In this document: one piece after another, positions 25,694 to 34,615 of the stretch
How positions within the stretch are numbered: the first letter of the stretch is position 1
Layout of the letters: every line of letters begins with the position of its first letter
Source of the DNA: G963691835 sp963691835
GTDB lineage: Bacteria; Pseudomonadota; Alphaproteobacteria; Thalassobaculales; Thalassobaculaceae
Length of the DNA: 64,000 bases
Direction: 5' to 3'
NCBI GenBank assembly: GCA_963691835.1
Contig: OY829383.1
Location: forward strand, 3,224,001 to 3,288,000
The notes under the pieces: model-generated
What the model was told of the DNA's origin: nothing
Database searches by the model: none
The model's input: the letters and a program-made list of their open reading frames with translations, nothing else
Position numbers and translations under genes: made by a program

Positions 25694-26677
25694 TTAGCCG
25701 TTCGGCCTCAACTGGATCTTGCCGGAGCGGCCGCCGCGTTTTGCGTGGGCCATGGCGTCTGAGATCTGGTCGAGTGAGTAGCTTGCCTCCACCGGGACAG
25801 CCAATGTGCCGTCGGCGATCCTGGCGGAGAGGCCCGCATACATCGCCTCGATCTGGTCCGGGGTCATGGCCCGCATCAGCTTCGCCAGCCAGAAGCCGAC
25901 CAGGGTGATACTCCGGAAGATCAACTGGTCGGAGCCGATACGGCAGTCCTCACCTGATAGCAGACCGTAGTTCACGATGGTTCCGCCATCGGCCATCGCA
26001 TCGCCCAGACGCCGCACGGCGTCGCCCCCCACGGCATCGATCCCGAGCTTGATGGCGGCTCCGCCCGTCACGTCGGCGACCCGTTGACCGAGATCGTCGC
26101 CGTCCACGACCGTCACATCGCCGCCTATGGCCGCGATGCTGTCCTCGAGCCCGCCGCGGCGGACAACGTTGACGGTCCTCAGCCCCTTGGATTTGGCAAG
26201 TTTGATCAGGTTGGTGCCGACGCCGGAGTTGGCGGCGTTTTGGATCACCCAGTCACCGGCGGACAGTTTCACGAAGTCTGTCAGCATGAGTTCGGCTGTC
26301 GCCACATTCACCTTGAGCATGGCGGCCTGGGCGAGGTCTGTGCCAACGGGAAGCTTCACGGCCGCCGCCTCGTCGACCACCAGTACCTGGGCCCAGTTCG
26401 CCCGGCCCAGGGACATGACCGGGTCGCCGGGCGCCAACCGGGTCACACCGGGGCCCACCGCCTCGATCACGCCGGCCCCCTCAATCCCCAGCGGGCAGGG
26501 TGTGTCGGGAATGCTGGCATACTTGCCCTCGATCATCAGAAGATCAGCCGGGTTGATGGAGCATGCTTCCATCCGGATCGAAACCTGCCCTGGTCCGGGG
26601 GCACCCGGATCGCCGACCTCGACGCACTTTACGACCTCTTCAGCCGGGCCGACCGCCGACAGTTCCGCCATCTTCAT
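25694..26677 (-). CDS. Zinc-independent MDR oxidoreductase (2-enoyl-CoA/quinone reductase-like)
   Basis: 327 residues. The GroES-like N-terminal half (SINPADLLMIEGKYASIPDT, PLGIEGAGVIEAVG) is followed by a Rossmann half with NAANSGVGTNLIKLAKSKG, as in trans-2-enoyl-CoA reductase/quinone oxidoreductase members; the Cys-based zinc sites of alcohol dehydrogenases are absent. ATG at 26677 has CGGAGG 7-8 bases upstream. An IS element begins only 21 bases beyond the start codon, so the native promoter has been displaced and expression is probably reduced or driven from the IS. Confidence 0.87.
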   Translation of the reverse strand: MKMAELSAVGPAEEVVKCVEVGDPGAPGPGQVSIRMEACSINPADLLMIEGKYASIPDTPCPLGIEGAGVIEAVGPGVTRLAPGDPVMSLGRANWAQVLVVDEAAAVKLPVGTDLAQAAMLKVNVATAELMLTDFVKLSAGDWVIQNAANSGVGTNLIKLAKSKGLRTVNVVRRGGLEDSIAAIGGDVTVVDGDDLGQRVADVTGGAAIKLGIDAVGGDAVRRLGDAMADGGTIVNYGLLSGEDCRIGSDQLIFRSITLVGFWLAKLMRAMTPDQIEAMYAGLSARIADGTLAVPVEASYSLDQISDAMAHAKRGGRSGKIQLRPNG

Positions 26678-26698
26678 GTTCGTTTCCTCCGGGTCTAA

Positions 26699-27631
26699 GA
26701 GTCCGTCCATAAAGTTCATGTTTGTTTCAAGCGGCGTACCATGATCTTGATCATGGCGAGGTAGATGAAGGCGGTGGCGGTTCGCGCCCGCGCCTCGAAG
26801 TCTCGGGCGAGCCTTCGGTTGCGCGAGATCCAGGCCAGCGTGCGTTCGACGATCCAGCGCTTGGCCTGCACCATGAAGCCCTTGGCGCCGTCGCTCCGCT
26901 TGATGATTTCCAGCCGCCAGGGCCCGGTCTTGGCCACCGCCTTGGCGGCTTTCGGCCCCTGGTAGCCGGCATCGGCGAAGACCACCTCGATGAATGGAAA
27001 CCGTCGCCGCACCCGCTTGCTCAAAACCAAGGCCGCGCCGTCGCGGTCCTGAATGTCGGCTGGATGCACCACCGCCGTGAGCAGCAGTCCGCCATGGTCA
27101 GTGAGGATGTGGCGCTTCACGCCGCGCGTCTTCTTGCCCGCGTCATAGCCGATCGGGTCAAGCGACGCCCCCCTTTTTGCGCCGATTTGGCGCTTTGGCT
27201 GTCGATAATCGCGGCGCTCGGTTGCCCCTCTCGGCCTTCCGCCTCGCGCAACGCCACATAGAGCGTATCGTGCATCCGCTCGAGCGTGCCGTCCCAGGCC
27301 CACAGATCGAAATACCCATGCACCGTGCTCTTCGGCGGAAAGTCCTTCGGCAAATGGCGCCACGGGCAGCCGGTCTCCAGAACATAGAGCAAGCCATTGA
27401 TCACCGCGCGAACGTCAACCGACCGCTTGCGGCCGCCATGCCGGGCCGGCGGGATCAACGGCGCCAGAACCGACCACTCTTCGTCCGTCAGATCACTCGG
27501 GTACCGAAGGCCCCGGCGCTCATAACGGGCACGGTTTTCTTTCGTCCACATCTGGTAGCTCCCTCATCAATCGCTACAAGATAGTGAATCACAAACGATT
27601 CCAACGATTCAATGACTTTGTGGACGGGCTC
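26699..27631 (-). mobile_element. IS5-family (IS427-like) element, copy 1
   Basis: 933 bp, reverse orientation, the same at the protein level as the other two copies. Ends are imperfect inverted repeats starting GAGTCCGTCCATAAAGT and GAGCCCGTCCACAAAGT. The flanking trinucleotides differ (TAA left, TTA right), unlike a fresh insertion with duplicated TNA target, so this copy probably marks a recombination junction. It displaces the promoter of the MDR gene and provides the first 16 codons of the helicase ORF on its right. Confidence 0.9.
26716..27551 (-). CDS. IS427-like transposase (two frames, predicted -1 frameshift), copy 1
   Basis: orfA covers 27551-27117 (144 residues, DUF4096-like N-terminus LTDEEWSVLAPLIPPARHG) and the second frame runs to 26716. 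The frames meet at a slippery run A5G6 (27168-27178, minus strand), where a -1 shift joins SAKSAQKGG to ASLDPIGYDAGKKTRG. The DDE residues are Asp in AAIIDSQSAK, Asp in VVFADAGYQG and Glu in WIVERTLAWISRNRRL. The active transposase is thus the fusion product. Confidence 0.9.
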
Positions 27632-30034
27632 TTAGATCGCGATAAGGCGTTCGCATTTCCGCGTGATATCCAAACCGAAGTCATGAAAGACTGGTTCGGA
27701 CAGAGAGATCAACCTGATACGGTCATCAAGCTAAATGTGGGAAGCGGCAAGACGTTGGTCGGATTGTTGCTGCTGCAAAGCTCGCTGAATGAAGAAATCG
27801 CTCCGGCTGTTTACATCGCGCCTGACAGACAACTGGTCGATCAGGTGATTGCAGAGGCCGAAGCGCTTGGTATCGCAGTAACAGACGATCCGTACGATAC
27901 TGATTTTCAATCCGGCGATTGCATTTTGGTCACGACCATCCACAGATTATTCAATGGAAAATCGGTCTTCGGTGTCGGTGCGGAAGGCATCAAAATCAAA
28001 CTGGGTGCGGTCGTGATCGACGATGCTCATGCCTGCATCGCTACCATCACCGAACAGTTCAAGATCGAGCTCCCCAATACGCACGCCGCCTATCAAGACA
28101 TCCTCAAAATCGTTGAACCGGAGTTGAAAAGGCAAAGCCATGCCCGGTTTCTGGAGGTGAATTCAGGTGATCCACGCGCGATGATGGAAGTGCCGTATTG
28201 GGCCTGGATCAAGGGTCAGGATGAGGTCACGCACTCCTTGCATGACCATAGGAACGATGACGAGCTTAAATTCTCCTATCCGCTTCTGCGGGACATTCTG
28301 CCGCTTTGTCGCTGCGTTATTGGTGGCCAGAAACTGGAAATCGAGCCGGATTGCCCGCCGACAGACCTGATATGGGCATTTTCCCGCGCTAAGCGCAAAA
28401 TCTATATGACGGCCACACTTGCCGATGACAGCGTACTCGTTACGCATTTCGGTGCTAACCCTGACAAGCTTTCCGATCCGATCGTTCCCACGTCCTCCCA
28501 ATCCATGGGGGAACGCATGATCCTCATGCCGCAGGAGCTGAACCCCGAAATCACTCTGAAGGAGATCAAGGGCCTGCTCGTCGATCTGGCGGGAGAGGAA
28601 AACGTCGTCGTTATCGTGCCCTCAAGAAACGCTGCCAAAGACTGGGAGGATGTTGCCGACCAGACGCTCATGGCCGCGAATGTCGTTGATGGCGTTGAGA
28701 AGTTGCGCAATGGACATGTCGGGCTGACGGTGCTCGTAAACAGATATGACGGCATTGACCTGCCACACGGTGCGTGCCGGGTTCTAGTAATCTACAATTT
28801 ACCTGAAGTAGCATCCTTCTCCGACCTCACAGACATGGCTGTCTTGAGCGACTCTCAGACTGGGCTCCGGCGGCAGATGCAACGCATCGAACAAGGCATG
28901 GGTCGTGGCGTGCGCTCCAACGACGACTATTGCGTTGTGCTGCTTGCCGGATCGAAACTCACGCGCCGCGTGAAGTCACCGGACGGACTTAAGCTGCTGA
29001 CACCCGCCACGCAGGCACAACTCGAGCTTTCAAAAAAGATCGCAAAGCAACTCGACGGAGTCGATATCGACGGGATTGCAGATGTCATCGACCAGTGCCT
29101 AAAGCGCGATCCGGCTTGGGTTAAAATTAGCAAGAAAACGCTTTTGAAGGCCCAAGCTAAGACAGGTTTGGTTCTCGACAAAGCCAGCGTCGCCGTGCGG
29201 CTGGCATTCGATATGGCGCGAGCAGGAGACCACAAAAATGCTGCCGATCTGCTGAACACTGCCGCGAAGGCCGCCGAGGACGGCGATGAAAAAGCTTGGC
29301 TCCTGTCAAAGCTAGCCGCCATGGAACATCACCTGAACCCTGCCGCGTCTCAAAAAACGTTGCTGGCGGCATATCGGTTGAACCCGAACGTCTTACGCCC
29401 GATGGAAGGCATCGCGTATCAAAAGCTCGCTTCTCAGAAAGGCGCGCAAGCAGCGGAAGTCCAGTCCCATCATCAGGAACGCTTTCTCGAAGCCGCCGAC
29501 CGGATACTGGAGGTCAACCAGCTTACGGATGATCTGCGCTTTCACAGCGTAACCCCGGACAAATTCGAGGCTGCTATCGATGACGTTGCCCGGTTCATCG
29601 GGCTGCACTCCCAACGCCCCGAAAAACAATTCAATGACGGTCCAGATAATCTGTGGGCGCTACCGAATGGTTCCTTCCTAGTTATTGAATGCAAAAACAA
29701 TGTGACATCCGAGACTGGCATTTCCAAATCCGATTTGGGCCAACTCGATCAGACAATGTCATGGTTCGTAAGCAAATACACGAAAAGCGCCAGCGGAATA
29801 CCCGTCATCGTTCACCCTCTTAGATCACTTGGCGACGGAGCGTCCGAGGTTGAAGGGATGCGGATCATGACGGAGAACGAACTTAAAAAATTGCGCAAAG
29901 CACTCTCCGAGTTTGCTAGGTCATTGGGTGATCCTGACATACTTAATAGTCAGAAGCACATAAACGAACTGCTCGCCACACATGGCTTCAACGGCGATGA
30001 GTTTTTAAATCGGTATACTACCAAACTTAAATAG
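27584..30034 (+). CDS. DEAD/DEAH-type helicase fused to a C-terminal PD-(D/E)XK nuclease domain; 5' end replaced by IS
   Basis: 816 residues as open frame. Helicase motifs: Walker A LNVGSGKT (50-57), motif II VVIDDAHACIA (DDAH), motif III YMTATLADDS, and motif VI QRIEQGMGRGVRS. Near the C-terminus DNLWALPNGSFLVIECKNN gives Asp688 ... Glu702-Cys-Lys704, a PD-(D/E)XK nuclease signature. A predicted ATP-dependent nuclease of a defence system. The first 16 codons, including the GTG at 27584, belong to IS copy 1; native sequence begins at the TTA at 27632, so a short N-terminus is lost. Whether the chimera is expressed is unknown. Its 3' end faces the GajB-like gene, with IS copy 2 inserted between. 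Confidence 0.78.
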   Translation: MNHKRFQRFNDFVDGLLDRDKAFAFPRDIQTEVMKDWFGQRDQPDTVIKLNVGSGKTLVGLLLLQSSLNEEIAPAVYIAPDRQLVDQVIAEAEALGIAVTDDPYDTDFQSGDCILVTTIHRLFNGKSVFGVGAEGIKIKLGAVVIDDAHACIATITEQFKIELPNTHAAYQDILKIVEPELKRQSHARFLEVNSGDPRAMMEVPYWAWIKGQDEVTHSLHDHRNDDELKFSYPLLRDILPLCRCVIGGQKLEIEPDCPPTDLIWAFSRAKRKIYMTATLADDSVLVTHFGANPDKLSDPIVPTSSQSMGERMILMPQELNPEITLKEIKGLLVDLAGEENVVVIVPSRNAAKDWEDVADQTLMAANVVDGVEKLRNGHVGLTVLVNRYDGIDLPHGACRVLVIYNLPEVASFSDLTDMAVLSDSQTGLRRQMQRIEQGMGRGVRSNDDYCVVLLAGSKLTRRVKSPDGLKLLTPATQAQLELSKKIAKQLDGVDIDGIADVIDQCLKRDPAWVKISKKTLLKAQAKTGLVLDKASVAVRLAFDMARAGDHKNAADLLNTAAKAAEDGDEKAWLLSKLAAMEHHLNPAASQKTLLAAYRLNPNVLRPMEGIAYQKLASQKGAQAAEVQSHHQERFLEAADRILEVNQLTDDLRFHSVTPDKFEAAIDDVARFIGLHSQRPEKQFNDGPDNLWALPNGSFLVIECKNNVTSETGISKSDLGQLDQTMSWFVSKYTKSASGIPVIVHPLRSLGDGASEVEGMRIMTENELKKLRKALSEFARSLGDPDILNSQKHINELLATHGFNGDEFLNRYTTKLK

Positions 30035-30056
30035 AAGTCTCGGAAGTTCAGCTTTA

Positions 30057-30989
30057 GAGCCCGTCCACAAAGTCATTGAATCGTTGGAATCGTTTGTGAT
30101 TCACTATCTTGTAGCGATTGATGAGGGAGCTACCAGATGTGGACGAAAGAAAACCGTGCCCGTTATGAGCGCCGGGGCCTTCGGTACCCGAGTGATCTGA
30201 CGGACGAAGAGTGGTCGGTTCTGGCGCCGTTGATCCCGCCGGCCCGGCATGGCGGCCGCAAGCGGTCGGTTGACGTTCGCGCGGTGATCAATGGCTTGCT
30301 CTATGTTCTGGAGACCGGCTGCCCGTGGCGCCATTTGCCGAAGGACTTTCCGCCGAAGAGCACGGTGCATGGGTATTTCGATCTGTGGGCCTGGGACGGC
30401 ACGCTCGAGCGGATGCACGATACGCTCTATGTGGCGTTGCGCGAGGCGGAAGGCCGAGAGGGGCAACCGAGCGCCGCGATTATCGACAGCCAAAGCGCCA
30501 AATCGGCGCAAAAAGGGGGGCGTCGCTTGACCCGATCGGCTATGACGCGGGCAAGAAGACGCGCGGCGTGAAGCGCCACATCCTCACTGACCATGGCGGA
30601 CTGCTGCTCACGGCGGTGGTGCATCCAGCCGACATTCAGGACCGCGACGGCGCGGCCTTGGTTTTGAGCAAGCGGGTGCGGCGACGGTTTCCATTCATCG
30701 AGGTGGTCTTCGCCGATGCCGGCTACCAGGGGCCGAAAGCCGCCAAGGCGGTGGCCAAGACCGGGCCCTGGCGGCTGGAAATCATCAAGCGGAGCGACGG
30801 CGCCAAGGGCTTCATGGTGCAGGCCAAGCGCTGGATCGTCGAACGCACGCTGGCCTGGATCTCGCGCAACCGAAGGCTCGCCCGAGACTTCGAGGCGCGG
30901 GCGCGAACCGCCACCGCCTTCATCTACCTCGCCATGATCAAGATCATGGTACGCCGCTTGAAACAAACATGAACTTTATGGACGGACTC
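30057..30989 (+). mobile_element. IS5-family (IS427-like) element, copy 2
   Basis: 933 bp, forward orientation. It is flanked by a perfect 3-bp target duplication TTA (30054-30056 and 30990-30992), so this is a simple insertion. It entered the short gap between the convergent helicase-nuclease (stop 23 bases left) and GajB-like (stop 11 bases right) genes without damaging either. Confidence 0.92.
30137..30972 (+). CDS. IS427-like transposase (predicted -1 frameshift), copy 2
   Basis: orfA 30137-30571, second frame to 30972, slippery A5G6 at 30510-30520. The translated frames are identical to those of copy 1, so the copies are recent and probably functional. Confidence 0.9.
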
Positions 30990-30999
30990 TTAGAGACAA

Positions 31000-32745
31000 T
31001 CATATATTCGTCACCATGACCATTGCTCCCTGACCGCAAAGATGCGTTTTTAGCCGCTCCGCCTGACTCTTGGGCGCAGCGATAACCAGGAGCTTTTCAG
31101 CCCTTGAGGCAGCCACGTACAGCTTGCGTGCATCCTCGGCTTTGTCGGTAGGTTCTCCGGTTTCAAGGAAATCCAGAATACCCTTGAGCGTAGTAGTAGT
31201 AACGACACAGACGGCCGGGTACTCCATGCCTTTGACGGAATGGATTGTCCGGGGCATGGCCGTCGCCGCGGGCACAGCCGCAAGCACCGCATGAAGGCCG
31301 TCATTCCATTTGAGCTTCTGCGCAATGGACTGCCCGTCCTCGATAGTGAGTTCGCGGGCCAATAGCTCCTTTGCGGCTGCGTGCCAGCCTTTGGCATCTG
31401 TATGAGTGGCCGGGTCAAATCGAAGCGCCCGCAGGATGGAGACAACTTTCGACCGCCAGCTTGCCGGTTCGATCTCATGCTCGGCGAGATATTGGTGATA
31501 GGAACCGCCCCCAAGGCGCCCTTCCAGTTCTAGGAGAAGCCGGTGAACGCTTTCGATAGCCGTTTTCATGTCATTAAAGCCCGCAGCAAACTGAAAGTCG
31601 GTCACAGCTTCGGCGAGCCGGATGGTCCGGTGATTACCGCCCGCCGGCCGCGGCTGCCCAGCGGCGGCGGCGCCGCTCGCCTTCGTCGCGGCCACGATCG
31701 GCGCGGATAAAACGTCGATATCGGCCTTTTGCAGAAGGCCGCAAAATGTTGTGCCGATTGAATCTGGCACGCCTTTACCCGAGTACGACAGAATCTGAAC
31801 CGGCGCAGCGTCATCCTTTAGCGGTCCAAGCGCGTCGTCGGGCGTGCCGCGTTCAGACAGCGGCCGGAGCTGAGCGATGGCTTTGCAGATGTTGGGCGTT
31901 GACCGGAAGTTGCCGGTTAAATCTTTGCGTTGGGCATCGGGAAATGTGTCCGAGAATTCGAAGAGGTGGTCCGTGATGCCGCCGCGAAATTCATAGATCG
32001 ATTGATGGGGGTCGCAGACCACTATCACGGGCAGGCCGGATTTGCGCAGACATGATATGACTTTCAGATCGTCTGGATTACAGTCCTGCGCTTCATCGAC
32101 AATCACTTCGCAGAACCGCCCACTGAGCGCAGCCGCGATCCGGGCGGCAAGTGTTTGGTCATTGAGACGCTCAAGCGCAATCGCACGGGCTTCATCAAAG
32201 CCTAACTGGCCGCGCTCCCGCAGCCGTTGCCTGAGATTGCTGGCTGCCGTTGCATAAGCCTGAAGCTGGTAGTCTGGCTTTTGGGATACATCGAACCCCC
32301 GAATTTTGGCGGCCTGCTCCAGGATCACCCCCGTTTGCGGATAAAAACAGGAGAGCGGCAATGGGTGAGCGCCACTAAAAGGCTCCACCGTAAGATGCGC
32401 GGTGTCGGCGATCAGGCGAGGACGCGCCTCGCAATCCTTGAGGCCAAACGGCGCAACGAGAAACTGCCAGACGAAGCTGTCAAAGGTCCCGATAAAGCTC
32501 GGAAAGATGGGCGTGGGCAGCAGCCCTTCCTGCCTGAGTCGGGTATCGAGTTCAAAAACGGCGGCCTGCGTGAAAGACAAAAAGGCCACGCCACGTCCCT
32601 GCGGTATATCTTTAAACAACACGCGGGCGCGTTCGGTCAGTACCCGCGTTTTCCCGGCGCCCGGACAGGCCCTCACGAAGGCCGAGCTGTCGTGGCCGAT
32701 AACAGCACGTTGCTCATCTGTGGGCTTGAAGGGTTGCTGGCTCAT
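31000..32745 (-). CDS. gajB: GajB-like UvrD/Rep family helicase (Gabija-like)
   Basis: 581 residues of superfamily 1 helicase: TDEQRAVIGHDSSAFVRACP then PGAGKT (motif I), VIVDEAQDCNPDDLKVI (II), VVCDPHQSIYEFRGG (III), HSVKGMEYPAVCVV (V) and LYVAASRAEKLLVI (VI). It is shorter than UvrD and comparable with GajB. Its start overlaps the stop of the OLD-family nuclease gene in an ATGA (32742-32745). OLD nuclease plus small UvrD helicase is the Gabija composition. A low-complexity segment (ASGAAAAGQPRPAGG) sits mid-protein. Confidence 0.82.
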   Translation of the reverse strand: MSQQPFKPTDEQRAVIGHDSSAFVRACPGAGKTRVLTERARVLFKDIPQGRGVAFLSFTQAAVFELDTRLRQEGLLPTPIFPSFIGTFDSFVWQFLVAPFGLKDCEARPRLIADTAHLTVEPFSGAHPLPLSCFYPQTGVILEQAAKIRGFDVSQKPDYQLQAYATAASNLRQRLRERGQLGFDEARAIALERLNDQTLAARIAAALSGRFCEVIVDEAQDCNPDDLKVISCLRKSGLPVIVVCDPHQSIYEFRGGITDHLFEFSDTFPDAQRKDLTGNFRSTPNICKAIAQLRPLSERGTPDDALGPLKDDAAPVQILSYSGKGVPDSIGTTFCGLLQKADIDVLSAPIVAATKASGAAAAGQPRPAGGNHRTIRLAEAVTDFQFAAGFNDMKTAIESVHRLLLELEGRLGGGSYHQYLAEHEIEPASWRSKVVSILRALRFDPATHTDAKGWHAAAKELLARELTIEDGQSIAQKLKWNDGLHAVLAAVPAATAMPRTIHSVKGMEYPAVCVVTTTTLKGILDFLETGEPTDKAEDARKLYVAASRAEKLLVIAAPKSQAERLKTHLCGQGAMVMVTNI

Positions 32746-34592
32746 TTCACCAGCGCTTCGATGGCATCCCGGATATAGCCGGGGACATTGAATGCTTCGC
32801 TAGCCGCGACTTTTTCCGCCAGAAGCTGGGCGAAGTCTCCTTTAGGTGTGTTCTCGAACAGCGCCTGTATGGCTTTGGCGCGAGCATCGCCGTCTTTGGC
32901 AACCGCGTCGTCCCACTTCGCCTCTGATTGGGGGTGCAGCCCCAGATAAACCTCTTTCATGCATGCGGCGTTGCCCGCGGCCACGAGTTCGGCTTCAAGC
33001 GAATAGGTGTTTACACACATGTCGAGAATGTGCGCTGCGCCCTTGTCGGCTGCCAGGGAATCAAGATCGGCCTTGCGCTTGCCCCCCGGCAGGGTGTCCC
33101 CGTCATCTACGGTATGCTTGTCACCATCAGTGATAATGACAAGGCGATCAGCGATACGTACACCGTCAAAGGGTGACAAGAGAGCCTTAGCGTAGGGCGC
33201 AAAATCAACACCGTCGATCGGGACAAAGACGGCAGACCGAAAAACCCGGAACTCCGCCGGGCGGTTTTTTAAGACATGGTTCTTGGCAATGACCGGCAGC
33301 AACAGTGCTTCGGCAATACCCTCGACCAACAGCACCCGACCGCCGAACAGCAGAGCCGACTTGGTAACGTCGAGATAGCGGTCGATCTTCCGGCGATCCG
33401 GGTCTGTCAGATCAAGTTTGGCAAGCGGAATGCACCGGGATTCAGGGCGGGGCGGTGGCGTTTCTGCCGTCGGCGGTGGCGTTTCTGCCGTCGGCGGATC
33501 GGCCGGTTGCGCTGCCTCGGCTGGTGCAGGCTCGCTAGGACCTTCGTCATTATTGGCTGGCGGCGCGACGGAGCGGACGAAAACAAGGCTCTTGTTGGGA
33601 ACCCATGCAGACAGATTCGGGGAATGCGTTGCAACGATCACCTGCAAATGTCCGGCAGGCGCGTTCTTGTCGTCCTTGGGTCTAAGCGACTGCTCCGCGC
33701 GCTCCTCCAGAAAATTCAGGACGGCGGCCTGAAGCTGCGGATGCAGATGAGCTTCCGGCTCTTCGACAAGGAACATTGTCAGTTCGGCGTTGTCGCTTCT
33801 TTCAAGTTCAACGGCGATGGTCGCCATATACAGAAGATTCGCAAATCCGTGTCCAGAATACCGCAGGTCTTCGGGCGTGATACCGTGATCAGCGAGCTTG
33901 AAGCGCAGGTCGCGCGCGATATCGATTAGTTTTTCATCAGTGCTGAAACCAAGGGCTGCGCCCTGTGGCCGGACACCAGCGGTCAGCACGTCCAAGCCTG
34001 TTGCGACGGCGGCGTCAACGTCGGTGAGAATCTGATGCTCACTGGTACGGGCAAGGCTCTTCGCGACATCTTCCGGATCACGCTCACCGAGAAAATGATT
34101 CAGCAGGGCATGGATGCGGGTGGGGTTCCCGGAGGCCAGCGCACGCTTGGCGTCGCGCAATGGCGGCAGATAAACATGCCGGATCATGTCATGGGAGCCA
34201 GGTTCCGGTACGGCCTTGAAGCGGCCCGCCCATAGGGCAGGCCGGACATGGGATTGCCGGTCGTCCGCATCATAGGTCAGGCCGAAGCAGGCTTCTTCGA
34301 GGGTATCGTTTGTTGTTGCCGAGAGCAGTCGTCCCTGCTGCGGTGGCGAAAGCCCTTCGAATGTTGCGGAGAGTTCAAAAGTTCGCGGCGTCACACCGAA
34401 GCGGATATCAGTTTGTTCACAGTACAGTTCTCTACGGCCGCTGAGAGGTGTCGAGAGAAGCCGAATCGCGTCTATGATATTACTCTTTCCGCCATTATTT
34501 TCGCCAACGAGGACCGTCAACCCTTTTTCAAAAGAGATTTGTTCTTTTGAAAATGATCGAAAATTTCTAAGATCAAGTTGACGTAGATGCAT
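32742..34592 (-). CDS. gajA: GajA-like OLD-family ATPase/TOPRIM nuclease (Gabija-like)
   Basis: 616 residues. The ABC-type ATPase part has Walker A LVGENNGGKSN (about 28-38), the Walker B LTMFLVEEPEAHLHP and the switch His in VIVATHSPNLSAWV. The C-terminal TOPRIM domain has LLVEGIAEALLLPVI (Glu) and LVIITDGDKH (Asp-x-Asp). These define class 2 OLD nucleases such as GajA. Between them lies a Pro/Thr/Glu linker encoded by a 21-bp tandem repeat (33451-33492). Gene order methylase-gajA-gajB on the minus strand with 23-base and ATGA junctions makes one operon. Confidence 0.83.
   Translation of the reverse strand: MHLRQLDLRNFRSFSKEQISFEKGLTVLVGENNGGKSNIIDAIRLLSTPLSGRRELYCEQTDIRFGVTPRTFELSATFEGLSPPQQGRLLSATTNDTLEEACFGLTYDADDRQSHVRPALWAGRFKAVPEPGSHDMIRHVYLPPLRDAKRALASGNPTRIHALLNHFLGERDPEDVAKSLARTSEHQILTDVDAAVATGLDVLTAGVRPQGAALGFSTDEKLIDIARDLRFKLADHGITPEDLRYSGHGFANLLYMATIAVELERSDNAELTMFLVEEPEAHLHPQLQAAVLNFLEERAEQSLRPKDDKNAPAGHLQVIVATHSPNLSAWVPNKSLVFVRSVAPPANNDEGPSEPAPAEAAQPADPPTAETPPPTAETPPPRPESRCIPLAKLDLTDPDRRKIDRYLDVTKSALLFGGRVLLVEGIAEALLLPVIAKNHVLKNRPAEFRVFRSAVFVPIDGVDFAPYAKALLSPFDGVRIADRLVIITDGDKHTVDDGDTLPGGKRKADLDSLAADKGAAHILDMCVNTYSLEAELVAAGNAACMKEVYLGLHPQSEAKWDDAVAKDGDARAKAIQALFENTPKGDFAQLLAEKVAASEAFNVPGYIRDAIEALVK
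33451..33492 (+). repeat. Two tandem 21-bp units in the gajA-like gene
   Basis: The same 21-base unit stands at 33451-33471 and 33472-33492 and codes for the seven-residue unit of the Pro/Thr/Glu-rich linker (TAETPPP-type) between ATPase and TOPRIM domains. Being in frame, copy number could vary without breaking the gene. Confidence 0.8.
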
Positions 34593-34615
34593 TTGCCCTC
34601 CTCACTTGCAGCACC

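Noticed and set aside
26722..27261. 179-codon frame antisense to the IS transposase (also in copies 2 and 3)
   Set aside because: Shadow frame repeated with the IS; transposase motifs are all on the other strand.
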